Assembly (NCBI RefSeq): GCF_010894435.1
Contig: NZ_JAAIXZ010000019.1
Location: forward strand, 124,001 to 188,000
Direction of reading: 5' to 3'
From: Pyxidicoccus trucidator
GTDB lineage: Bacteria; Myxococcota; Myxococcia; Myxococcales; Myxococcaceae
Length of the DNA: 64,000 bases
Shown here: positions 44,501-52,096 of the stretch, piece after piece
Layout: each line of letters starts with the position of its first letter
Position numbering within the stretch: the stretch's first letter is position 1
Translations under genes and position numbers: made by a program
The notes under the pieces: model-generated
What the model saw: only the letters and a program-made list of their open reading frames with translations
Told to the model about the DNA's origin: nothing
Databases searched by the model: none

Positions 44501-45406
44501 GAGGCCGAAGTCCATGACGTAGGGGCGGAGGCCGCCGTCAGGGGTGCGCTCGACGAGGACGTTGGAGGGCTTGATGTCGCGGTGGACGAGCCCCGCGCGG
44601 TGGGCGGCATGAACGCCCTCGGAGGCCTCGCGGAGGAGCATGGCCTTCTGCTCGACGGTGAGCGTGTCGACGAGGGCATTGAGGGGCTGTCCGTCCACGT
44701 ACTGCATGGCGATGTAGACGCGGTTCTGGACCTCGCCGACCTCGTACACGCGGCACACGCGCTCATGGTCGACGCGAGCCTGGGCGCGGGCCTCGGAGAC
44801 GAAGCGGCGAGCCAATTCGGCGTCATCGTCACGGACGAACTTGAGCGCCACATGGCGGCGAAGGCGAGGGTCCCACGCGAGGAACACGCGCCCCATGCCG
44901 CCCTGCCCGAGAAAGCGCACGGGCTGGTAGCGGTCCCAGCCGGGAAGTGGGAACGCGGGCTCGTCGGGACGCGGGGCGACGGCGGACACCGCCTCGGGCC
45001 CACGGCCGGTGGGCGCGGGTTGCGGAGGCGCGGCGGGGATGCCCGGATGCTGCGTGTCCTCCGAGCGAGGAGCCTCTGGAGCCTCAAGACCCGGGACCGG
45101 AGGAGCCGCGAGCGTGTCCGCAGAGCGGAGCTGCGCATTGCCTCCTACCGGATGCCCGGAGCGAGCAGCCGCAGGCAGCGCAAGCGTGTCCGCCGCTACG
45201 GGCGCCGCCACTTCACGCGAGTCGGCCCCTGCGTCACGGCGCAGCGAGAGGAGTGACGCCTCGGAGATTCGGCCCTGCGCTCGCAGCACCTCCAGCGGGC
45301 CGAGTCCCAGGCGTGCCGCCTCCGCACGCAGGGAGTCCACCTCGTCACGGGAGAGGAGCCCCTCCGCGAGCGCATGGCGCAGCTCGGCTTCGTATCGCTC
45401 GCTCAT
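41552..45406 (-). CDS. Ser/Thr kinase with membrane helix and long TPR domain
   Basis: 1284 residues. A ~60-residue helical leader (LAEGLLSRDEVDSLRAEAARLG) precedes the kinase domain (~155-415) with GQGGMGRVFLA, VALK, HRDIKPSN, DFGLAR and GTPHYMSPEQ, all complete. A membrane helix follows at about 440-462 (VVAASVALLAVSLALGQAVLA). The remaining ~800 residues are TPR-type helices rich in Ala/Arg (for example HYALGRGFLALGDEARAREHLEAAWRQG; AEAWTNLGQAYESRA), which would bind partner proteins in the periplasm. The 3' end overlaps lipoprotein B by 14 bp in convergent orientation. This kinase-TPR architecture is frequent in myxobacteria. Confidence 0.9.
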   Translation of the reverse strand: MSERYEAELRHALAEGLLSRDEVDSLRAEAARLGLGPLEVLRAQGRISEASLLSLRRDAGADSREVAAPVAADTLALPAAARSGHPVGGNAQLRSADTLAAPPVPGLEAPEAPRSEDTQHPGIPAAPPQPAPTGRGPEAVSAVAPRPDEPAFPLPGWDRYQPVRFLGQGGMGRVFLAWDPRLRRHVALKFVRDDDAELARRFVSEARAQARVDHERVCRVYEVGEVQNRVYIAMQYVDGQPLNALVDTLTVEQKAMLLREASEGVHAAHRAGLVHRDIKPSNVLVERTPDGGLRPYVMDFGLARDWKEGATATGTVLGTPHYMSPEQARGEVARLDRRADVYSLGATLYALLTGQSPIPGDNGLEVLSNIATAEPRPPRSVDRDIPVDLEAITLKCLEKDRSSRYGSARELAEDLGRFLDGEPVLARTGPGYRARKWLRKHRRPVVAASVALLAVSLALGQAVLARREATQRETLARRFTEGVERIEAQARYSGTAPLHDTRADREALRSRMRDLESSMRDAGPLAEGPGHYALGRGFLALGDEARAREHLEAAWRQGYQEPRVAYALALVLGHLYQAQRLDAERLRDTPLREARLREAEARYRDPALDFLRRSEGAEVPAPEYVAALLAFYEERGDEALAKLDALGTRLPWFHEAPLLRGDIHLARALRRWNTGDREGARADFDSGRRAYAAAADIGRSVPAVHRALTLLEYESLVVEVYGQGDVLPPYTRGVEAAGRALIAARDDTVAHVLAAALHRRLAEQRSRQGGEVEPLLDQALASAREAVSLAPSEPKALTELALASWQRANHRQEQGQDVSELLREAASTFDRIPAEGRDFDFHINLGLVFKVWADHEDGAGRDALPYRNRSVDAFHTAVGLDSRRAEAWTNLGQAYESRASHPRAPDADGDLTRAADAMERACTLNPSLVASWFYAGAVYEARARRLRNSGGDSGPEWARALAAYQRGVSINPKLPPLHNGVGTILFEQAKESWDRGEDPAPLLRQAQDAFAAAIAVAPSQGFAHNNAGEVHAWHAEILLEGPASPLPSVHAAQAALQRAVTLLPDVPQPWMWLGAVHRVEAAEALRRENEPGRALKQATAAARRGSDPALLLKRSTEALRRALALNPALAQAWLLLGETQAVEARWRAGRGQGRDADFDAAATSFQKALDLEPARPETQAAFARFCLTWAGWRGRSGLDATPVLERGLTAADAAVAARPSWAEALAVRGALLQERVSLPGPPEPRRQEQWLRAREELTRMLAGNDAGRRALEREQHRLERFSPR

Positions 45407-45510
45407 GGTGGGATGCTCCTCGTCTCCGCGCCAAGCGTACTGGAGCGCCCTCGGCGCGTCGAAGGCCGCAAGCCCGCTGGAACCCTCAGCACCCTGCTAG
45501 CCTCGCGTAC

Positions 45511-45981
45511 ATGGGAACCATGAAGCAGCTTCTGCTCACCCCAGGTCTCGCGCTGCTATGCGGGCTCCTGGCGTCGGGCTGCTCCTCGGGAACGTACGCG
45601 GCAGGTCGAGGCACATCTCTGGGCCAGTCGCTAGCAGTGGACTGCAAACCCGGAGACTCCTCCGTGGTCTGCTGCATCAAGAAGTTCCCAACGACCGCCG
45701 CGGCAAGTTGCGGAGCAAGTGCCGGGGAAGTAGCGGGCGTCCTCAACGGCCTGCGGGTCCTCAACGAGGCCGCGACGGCAGCGGATGAGGAGGAGGACAC
45801 TGACGACTTCGCCAACAACGCCGACCTTCCCGAGTGGAAGCAGCGGTGCATCAGAAACTATGTGAGCTGTCAGGATGAGGGCTGGACCGGGAACTGCTAC
45901 GACTGCCTTCGCAGCTGCGAAGGGCAGAAGGAATGGCCGCGCGGCAAGTGCCGCGAGCGCGGGATGAAGACACCTCCATGA
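45511..45981 (+). CDS. Cys-rich lipoprotein, candidate polymorphic (SitA-like) toxin
   Basis: 156 residues. The lipobox LASGC (Cys24) is followed by a short linker, VCCIKKFP, and a C-terminal segment with the sequence DFANNADLPEWKQRCIRNYVSCQDEG and CYDCLRSCEGQKEWP. I recall this as a recurrent module at the end of myxobacterial exported toxin-like proteins. The stop overlaps the start of a DUSAM protein (ATGA). Lipoprotein toxins with adjacent immunity genes (SitA/SitI) are traded between Myxococcus cells by outer-membrane exchange, and this pair fits that layout. The toxic activity is not identifiable from motifs. ATG 45520 is an alternative start. Confidence 0.6.
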   Translation: MGTMKQLLLTPGLALLCGLLASGCSSGTYAAGRGTSLGQSLAVDCKPGDSSVVCCIKKFPTTAAASCGASAGEVAGVLNGLRVLNEAATAADEEEDTDDFANNADLPEWKQRCIRNYVSCQDEGWTGNCYDCLRSCEGQKEWPRGKCRERGMKTPP

Positions 45982-46367
45982 CCGAAGAGACGGATTGGGA
46001 CGAGGTATGGGCACTCGAGCAACAGGTGATTGTAAGAGGCGTACCGCTGGAAATCGATGAGGGCACCCGCGCGCTCCTGCTGCGGACCGCACGACAGGTG
46101 GCGATCAGCCAGGAAGATGCCGAAGTCGCGCTGCGCGCTGTCTCCACCGCGACCACCCTGCTCGGAGAGATTCGCCGACGCATCCGCGAGGGCTCCCATC
46201 GAACTTCGGACGCCCTTCACCGGTACTACCGGCTACGAGATGCTGGCGACTTCGAGGGGGCGCGCAAGCAGATGGAGGACATCCTCGCGGTCGAGGTTGT
46301 TCCCCTCTACCGCGAGGAAGCCGAAATCGTTCTCGAGAAGCTCGCGAAGCTGGAGCGTGAGCGATAG
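45978..46367 (+). CDS. DUSAM (DUF2379) domain protein, candidate immunity partner
   Basis: 129 residues, one DUSAM domain: DWDEVWALEQQVIVRGVPLEI, LLLRTARQVAISQEDAEVALRAVSTATTLLGEIRRRI, LHRYYRLRDAGDFEGARKQMEDILAVEVVPLYREEAE. The family is specific to myxobacteria and rich in paralogues. It is all-helical and cytoplasmic. The gene starts inside the stop of the lipoprotein gene, which is the usual toxin-immunity order. A regulatory role cannot be excluded. Confidence 0.82.
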   Translation: MTEETDWDEVWALEQQVIVRGVPLEIDEGTRALLLRTARQVAISQEDAEVALRAVSTATTLLGEIRRRIREGSHRTSDALHRYYRLRDAGDFEGARKQMEDILAVEVVPLYREEAEIVLEKLAKLERER

Positions 46368-46407
46368 CCGCTGACCCGCTGCTTCCGCCGTCGCGCAGCA
46401 AGCCCCG

Positions 46408-47361
46408 TCACACCGGGATGTCCTTCCACGGCCGGATGGACTTCTGCGCATTCCGGAAGGACTCGATGCGCTCGGACACCTCCCACATCGCCTGGGTGTC
46501 CCGCAGCGTCTCCAGGTACAGGCACCGCCGTGCCAGCACCGTGAGGTCGAACGCCCAATACATGCTCATCAGCGGGTTGATCCACAGCGTGCTGCCCTCG
46601 GTGCGCACCGTGCGGTGGACGTTGCCGTACTCCCCTTCAATCGCCGTCACCACCGACAGCGAGACGATGCTCGGCGCGCGCGGCATCCGCTCGCACACGT
46701 ACGCCACCGCGTCCTTGTACAGCGCCACCTCACGCATCGGCTCCAGCAGCGCGGTGACACCCAGGTAGCCGCCCTGCTTGCTCAGCGCCGCCACCGACTC
46801 CAGGAAGTGCGCGTGGCAGACGCCATGGTGGAAGTCCACCCCGAAGCCCAGACACACCACCAGCTTGTCCCGCAGCGGCAGCGACTCCACCGCCGCCAGG
46901 CTGCTGATGTCCTCCTCCGGCGTGCCCAGCCCGACTTCGTCCCCGCGCATCAGGATGTCCGTCCCCCCGTCCACCAGCACCACCGTGTCGAAGCCCAGCT
47001 TCTCCCGCAGGGCCTCATACGCCGCGCGCAGCGGCACCACACCCACACGCGCGAAGCAGTACACGGGGACCTGCTCCCCCTGGAGCTGGAACCAGCGCGC
47101 CAGCAGCCCCTCCGGGAAGTAGTGGGCCGGCCCCTGTGTGTGGCCATCCACCTCCATGAGTCCCGGCGCCAGCGTGCGCCCCTCCACCATCTCCAGCCGC
47201 GTGAAGCTCAGGTTCGCCAGCGACACCTTCTTCCCCAGCTCGCGCAGGCGGAAGTACAGCGGCAGCCCGCTGAACACATCGAAGCCTCCGCCCGCACCCG
47301 CGATGAGGATGTGCTCCGCGCCCATGAGTCGCTCGAACAGCGGTGAAGTCGACAGGTCCAC
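46408..47361 (-). CDS. DUF1152-family protein
   Basis: 317 residues with the N-terminal pattern HILIAGAGGGFDVFSGLPLYFRLRELGKKVSLANLSFT and a later VLVDGGTDILMRGDE, both diagnostic for DUF1152. The fold resembles nucleotide- or metabolite-binding Rossmann proteins, but no reaction is established. GTG 47361 follows GGGAAGGGAG; the longest frame adds 21 unlikely residues. It is divergent from the ornithine cyclodeaminase-like gene with 56 bp between starts, which could mean shared regulation. Confidence 0.82.
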   Translation of the reverse strand: MDLSTSPLFERLMGAEHILIAGAGGGFDVFSGLPLYFRLRELGKKVSLANLSFTRLEMVEGRTLAPGLMEVDGHTQGPAHYFPEGLLARWFQLQGEQVPVYCFARVGVVPLRAAYEALREKLGFDTVVLVDGGTDILMRGDEVGLGTPEEDISSLAAVESLPLRDKLVVCLGFGVDFHHGVCHAHFLESVAALSKQGGYLGVTALLEPMREVALYKDAVAYVCERMPRAPSIVSLSVVTAIEGEYGNVHRTVRTEGSTLWINPLMSMYWAFDLTVLARRCLYLETLRDTQAMWEVSERIESFRNAQKSIRPWKDIPV

Positions 47362-47417
47362 GGCGAGACTCCCTTCCCGGCGCCAGCCCTCGCGCACGCA
47401 CGCTATATAGCCGCGCC

Positions 47418-48377
47418 ATGCCAACCCTCATCCTCGGCGCGAAGGACCTGCGCAACCTCTACACCGTCGAGCTCGGCCTCGCCGCCGTCGAGCGCGCCTT
47501 CCGGGCCCACGGGCTCGGCGAGGCCCTCATGCCTCCCAAGGTGTACCTCTCCCTCCCCAGGTACGACGGCGACTTCCGCGCCATGCCCGCGTTCCTCGAC
47601 GGCTCCGCCGGCGTGAAGTGGGTCAACGCCCATCCGCGCAACCCGGAGAAGCACAACCTCCCCACCGTCCGCGCCCTCTACATCCTCAGCGACCCGGACA
47701 CCGCCTCGCCCCTCGCCATCCTCGACGGCACCCTCCTCACCGCCTGGCGCACCGGCGCGGCCGGCGGCGTCGCGTCGAAGTACCTCGCGAAGAAGGCCCC
47801 GCGCACCCTCGGCCTCGTCGGCTGCGGCGTGCAGGCGCGCGTCTTCATCGACGCCCACCGCGCCATCTACGGCGAGTTGGAGCTGCTCCTCGCCGACGCC
47901 TCCGACGCCGCGGCCAGGGCCCTCCAGGCCGAGAAGGGCGGCCGCATCGTCAGCGTCCAGGAGGCCTCCGGCGCCGACATCGTCTGCACCTCCACCCCCG
48001 TCCGCAGCCCCATCGTGAAGCGCGAGTGGCTCAAGCCCGGCGCCCACATCAACGCCATGGGCGCCGATGCCCCCGGCAAGCAGGAGCTCGACGCGCGCAT
48101 CCTCACCGACGGCCGCGTCTTCATCGACGACACCGAGCAGGCCACCCACTCCGGCGAGGTCAACGTCCCGCTCCACGACGGCCTCTTCAAGGAGGAGCAG
48201 CTTGCCGGCACGCTCGGTGAAGTCGTCGCCGGCAAGAAGCCCGGGCGCACCGGAGATGAAATCACCATCTTCGACTCCACCGGCCTCGCGCTGCAGGACG
48301 TTGCCCTGGCCCGGACCCTCTATGACGTCGCCCTCCAGCGCGGCGTCGGCCAGCAGCTCGACATCGTCGGGAGCTGA
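47418..48377 (+). CDS. Ornithine cyclodeaminase / alanine dehydrogenase-like (mu-crystallin family)
   Basis: 319 residues. The substrate region contains GVKWVNAHPRNPEKHNLPTV (Lys as catalytic residue). LAILDGTLLTAWRTGAAGGVASKYL follows, then the NAD-binding motif TLGLVGCGVQARVFIDAHRAI, and INAMGADAPGKQELD. This matches OCD/AlaDH enzymes, which interconvert amino acids and imines or oxo acids with NAD(P). Whether it is alanine dehydrogenase, ornithine cyclodeaminase or ketimine reductase cannot be decided. TATATAG lies 10 bp before the ATG. Hairpins follow the gene. Confidence 0.85.
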   Translation: MPTLILGAKDLRNLYTVELGLAAVERAFRAHGLGEALMPPKVYLSLPRYDGDFRAMPAFLDGSAGVKWVNAHPRNPEKHNLPTVRALYILSDPDTASPLAILDGTLLTAWRTGAAGGVASKYLAKKAPRTLGLVGCGVQARVFIDAHRAIYGELELLLADASDAAARALQAEKGGRIVSVQEASGADIVCTSTPVRSPIVKREWLKPGAHINAMGADAPGKQELDARILTDGRVFIDDTEQATHSGEVNVPLHDGLFKEEQLAGTLGEVVAGKKPGRTGDEITIFDSTGLALQDVALARTLYDVALQRGVGQQLDIVGS

Positions 48378-48454
48378 GCCCACTGGAAGCGGCCCAATCC
48401 CTGTCACAGACGCGTCTCTGAATACCGGGGTCATTCAGACCCCCGAGCATCCAG

Positions 48455-48488
48455 GGAAGTGTCCGAATCTCGGCTACTGGACACTTCC
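48455..48488. repeat. Inverted repeat between OCD gene and secreted toroid protein
   Basis: GGAAGTGTCC (48455-48464) and GGACACTTCC (48479-48488) are exact inverted repeats with a 14-nt spacer. A smaller hairpin GGGGTC-ATTCA-GACCCC lies at 48427-48443. The first could be a regulator-binding site for the downstream gene at 48673, the second a terminator of the upstream gene. The rest of this 295-bp gap shows nothing else. Confidence 0.5.
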
Positions 48489-48672
48489 AGCCTAACTAGA
48501 GTATTCCGTATTCACGCGCTGACTGAGGGGGAAGTCCGTCCATTTCGCACGCCGGTACCACCCGGCTGGAGGCAGTGACTCCAGCCGCGAGGGCCGTCCT
48601 ACGTCCTGGAGGCGCCCCGGAGGATTGGCGCGAGGTGTCAATCCCTGACACCCGCCGTCCCTTCGGAGAGTC

Positions 48673-51522
48673 ATGACTTCCAATCCCTCACGGCAGCCCA
48701 CGCTGCGCCGCCCGAGCCTGCTCGGGCTGGCGGCGCTGGTAGTGGCCGTCTTCGCCCTCCCCGCTTCCGCCCAGACGCAGACCAACACCCAGGCCACGCA
48801 GCGCGCCATCAACTACCTGAGCGCGGACGTCGCCACCTGGACCACCGCCAACGGCTGCGTGGCGTGCCACCGCCAGGGCGCGGTGGTGTACGGCATGGCG
48901 AACGCCCGGGCCAACGGCTACGACATGGGCGCCGTCGTCGCCAACGGGCGCACCAACCTCCAGAACCTGGAGTTCCTCGCCCAGCGCATCAAGACGGACC
49001 AGCTGGCCAACGGCTCGTGGATTCACGAGGGCACGTCGTTCCGCATCGAGAAGACGTCCTTCTCCACCTTCGGCCTGGCCGGGTATGACCAGAACGTCTC
49101 CACCCAGTACAGCGCGGGGCTCGTCGCAGCGGCCAACTGGGCGCTGCTCACGCAGGAGGCCAGCGGCCGGTGGCCGTCGGACCATGCCAGCTTCCCCGTG
49201 GACCACGGCAGCGTGCCCACCACGGCCCGGCTGATGACGGGCATCGCCCAGGCGAAGCAGCGCGTGGACCCGGCGAGGGCCGCGCAGTACCAGGCCGCGC
49301 TGGACCGCGCCTCCGCCTACCTGCGCGCCAACCTCAACAACGGTGACACCTCCGCCACCGGCAACGGCATGCCCTACACCTTCCAGGTGGCGTGGACCAT
49401 GGTGGGCCTGAAGGCCGCGGGCCCGGGCCCCAACGGGGAGAACACCGCCGCCATGAACACGCTGGCCGACCGCCTCTCCACCCGCAACTCCACCGCCGGC
49501 GTGCCGGGCTGGGGCAACCTGCCCAACGAGGCGGCCAACGACTTCGCCACCGGCAGCGCCATCTACGGCCTGTGCCTCGCGGGCCGCGAGCCCGCCACGG
49601 ACCCGCGCCTGCGCAGCGCGATTGAGTGGCTGAAGACGCGCCAGTCCGCCGACGGCAGCTGGCGCACGGGCTCGGCCACCTTCGACATCCCCACCACCTT
49701 CGCGGCGCTCGGCCTGTCCTGCTTCGGCGACTTCAGCGTGACGGTGTCCGTGGTGGGCTCGAACCGCCAGGAGCTGCTCATCGACCACAACGCTCCGCAG
49801 CAGGCCACCTTCACCTTCCGCGTGAAGAACCACGGCTACCAGGCGGACACGTACACGCTGAGCACCCAGGGCGGCCTGCCCGGGTGGAGCTCGGTGGTGA
49901 GCCAGCCCACGCTGTTCCTCGCCGCGGGTGACGAGGCCACCGTCAGCATCACCGTCACCGCCCCGCCGGGCCTGTTCCCCGCGCTGACCTCCGAGTTCAC
50001 GCTCATCGCCGCCTCGGGTGGCGCGCCCGGCGTGTCCGGCTCGGCCCGCGTCAACGCGTACACCCCGCCCCTGCCTCCCGTGACGGGCCGTCCCACCGTC
50101 ACCGCCATCCAGACGCCCGCCACCAACGCCCACATCGTCATCGGCCAGGGCGGCACGCTGTCGGCGCGCGTGACGGACGCGGGCGCTCCCGTCCGCGGCC
50201 CCGGCCGCGGCGTCGTCACCTTCTACGTCGCGGGCGTGCCCGTGGGCGCGGACCAGGATGCGGACGGCGACGGCCTCTTCACCACCCAGTGGGTGCCCGC
50301 CGTGGACAGCTGGACGGTGACGGGCACGCAGGACTACCGCGCGGTGTACTCCGGCGTGGAGCTGCAGGCGCCGCTGGCCAACCTGCTGGGCAGCACCGAC
50401 TCGCGCACCCTCATCATCGACCCCTTCCCCCACACCACGCCGCTCGTCACCATCGGCAACCCGCCGGCCTTCACCCGCGAGACGACCCTGGACATCTGGG
50501 GCTATGCCACGCCGCGCGCCCCTGGCGCCGTCATCACCTACGCGGCCTTCATCATCAATGGCGGTGCGCCCATCGTCCTCACCCCGGGCAACGGCGGCCT
50601 CATCTTCACCACCATCACCCTGACGGAAGGCCCGAACATCATCACGATGACCGCGCGCGACAGCTTCGGTGGCGTCACCACCAAGCAGGTCAACCTCACG
50701 GTGGACCGCGTGGCCCCCATCCTCACCATCCAGTCGCCGCTGAACGGCGCGTCCGTCGGCTCGTCGGTGGTGGCGGTGACGTCCTCGGTGCAGGACCAGA
50801 CGCCGGTGCGCGTGGAGACGCAGTGGGCCAACGTGTCGCTGCTGGAGTTCGGCAACGGCACCGTCACCCACAACGTGCCGCTGAACTACGGCGACCAGGG
50901 CGTCATGGTCCGCGCCACGGACAGCGCGGGCAACGTCACCGAGAGGTTCATCATCATCTGGGTGGACCCCGGCACGCCGGTGGTCAGCACCAACTTCGCG
51001 GACAACCAGCTCTACGGCCCCCTGCCGAACAGCACGTTCAGCTACGCCATCAACGTGCAGACCATCTCCGCCACCACGGTGCGCGTCAACGGCGGGCCGG
51101 TGTTCAACCTGGCTCGGGGCGGCGGTCAAATCCAGACGACGGCCGAGCTGCTCCCGGGCGTCAACACGCTCAACATCTCCGTGACGAGCGAGACGGGCGT
51201 CACCACCAACCTCACCCGCCGGGTGAACTACGACGTGCAGGCGCCCACCGCCACGCTGCTCAGCCCGGCTCCGGGCAGCACGACGAGCGGCATCATCACC
51301 CTGCGCGCCCGCGTCACCGACAACTTCGGGCCGGTGACGAACGTGGGCTTCAGCAGAGACCGCTCGGGCATCCGCGCCGGCACGCTGCAGCCGGATGGCA
51401 CGTGGACCGCGGAGCTCGACACGCGCGAGCTGATTGACGGCCTGCACACCATCGACCTCTGGATGAACGACGGCGTCGGCAACTTCACCATCCAGAGCTT
51501 CAACTTCACCGTCGACAACTAA
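48673..51522 (+). CDS. Secreted CxxCH / alpha-toroid / Ig-like multidomain protein, paralogue 1
   Basis: 949 residues. A signal peptide ends near residue 33 (LPASAQ). A helical domain with a single c-type heme motif GCVACH (Cys62-His66) leads into repeats like those of the squalene-cyclase/prenyltransferase toroid: NGSWIHEGTSFRIEKTSFSTFGLAGYD, ASGRWPSDHASFPVDHGSVPTTA, ADGSWRTGSATFDIPTTFAALGLSCFGDFS. A CARDB/NPCBM-like beta domain follows, then an Ig-like domain with a calcium-loop-like DADGDG (~528) and two or three cadherin/Big-like modules, ending TIQSFNFTVDN. No active-site DxDD of cyclases was seen, so the toroid is probably structural or ligand-binding. A strong terminator follows. Confidence 0.78.
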   Translation: MTSNPSRQPTLRRPSLLGLAALVVAVFALPASAQTQTNTQATQRAINYLSADVATWTTANGCVACHRQGAVVYGMANARANGYDMGAVVANGRTNLQNLEFLAQRIKTDQLANGSWIHEGTSFRIEKTSFSTFGLAGYDQNVSTQYSAGLVAAANWALLTQEASGRWPSDHASFPVDHGSVPTTARLMTGIAQAKQRVDPARAAQYQAALDRASAYLRANLNNGDTSATGNGMPYTFQVAWTMVGLKAAGPGPNGENTAAMNTLADRLSTRNSTAGVPGWGNLPNEAANDFATGSAIYGLCLAGREPATDPRLRSAIEWLKTRQSADGSWRTGSATFDIPTTFAALGLSCFGDFSVTVSVVGSNRQELLIDHNAPQQATFTFRVKNHGYQADTYTLSTQGGLPGWSSVVSQPTLFLAAGDEATVSITVTAPPGLFPALTSEFTLIAASGGAPGVSGSARVNAYTPPLPPVTGRPTVTAIQTPATNAHIVIGQGGTLSARVTDAGAPVRGPGRGVVTFYVAGVPVGADQDADGDGLFTTQWVPAVDSWTVTGTQDYRAVYSGVELQAPLANLLGSTDSRTLIIDPFPHTTPLVTIGNPPAFTRETTLDIWGYATPRAPGAVITYAAFIINGGAPIVLTPGNGGLIFTTITLTEGPNIITMTARDSFGGVTTKQVNLTVDRVAPILTIQSPLNGASVGSSVVAVTSSVQDQTPVRVETQWANVSLLEFGNGTVTHNVPLNYGDQGVMVRATDSAGNVTERFIIIWVDPGTPVVSTNFADNQLYGPLPNSTFSYAINVQTISATTVRVNGGPVFNLARGGGQIQTTAELLPGVNTLNISVTSETGVTTNLTRRVNYDVQAPTATLLSPAPGSTTSGIITLRARVTDNFGPVTNVGFSRDRSGIRAGTLQPDGTWTAELDTRELIDGLHTIDLWMNDGVGNFTIQSFNFTVDN

Positions 51523-51561
51523 GCCGGTGAAGAAGGCACCACCCGCCGAGCGCGGGTGACG

Positions 51562-51600
51562 ACGGGACGCCGCGGACCTCGCGGCGTCCCGTTCGCTTTT
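51562..51600 (+). terminator. Rho-independent terminator
   Basis: ACGGGACGCCGCG pairs with CGCGGCGTCCCGT (13 bp) around a GACCT loop and is followed by TCGCTTTT. It is 40 bp after the stop of the first toroid gene and is the clearest intrinsic terminator in the window, so the two paralogues are probably separate transcripts. Confidence 0.85.
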
Positions 51601-52096
51601 CAGGAGGACCTGGAAGAAGCGCGTAGGCCACGCAGACCCACCGCACGTGGAGTGAAGGCGGCACGCAATCACGAACCTCGCGCGCGGTGGGTCCGAATGC
51701 ACCGCACCCACTGGCATTGAATGCGGGAGAAGAAGGAAAAGCCTTGCAGCACCGGAGGCCCTCACCTCCCGGCATGTCTGTTTCAAACCCCAGGGGAAAC
51801 ACAGACATCCCGGTGTGAAACACGCGCTTTCCCGTGAGACAGCGGGCAATGACTCTCCGCGTCTCACCGAGCGGGCCCGGGGGTCGGGAAGGCCCGTGTC
51901 CCGTCGAGAATGCCTCGGGGTGGACCTGGACCCTCGACGCTCGCCTGAGCGGCAGGTGCACATTCCAGCAAGCGTGCTCATTTCTTCGCGGCGCTTTGCT
52001 TGTGTCTCTACCCACGGCTGTATCCTCTCATTCCAGGCCAGCGGCCCATGAGCGCCGGGGGGTGCACATGGAACGAATGAGGCCCCCCGTGCCCCC
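51601..52096. promoter_or_regulatory. 496-bp control region of the second toroid gene
   Basis: No gene is supported; a minus-strand frame at 51506-52015 is low-complexity. It contains an imperfect inverted repeat at 51774-51808 (ATGTCTGTTTC paired with GAAACACAGACAT, 2-nt bulge) lying about 290 bp before the ATG at 52097. The repeat could be an operator. No sigma-54 or canonical -35/-10 pair is convincing. Confidence 0.4.

Noticed and set aside
51506..52015. 169-residue minus-strand frame between the toroid genes
   Set aside because: It runs through the terminator and the inverted repeat, and the sequence has no family features.
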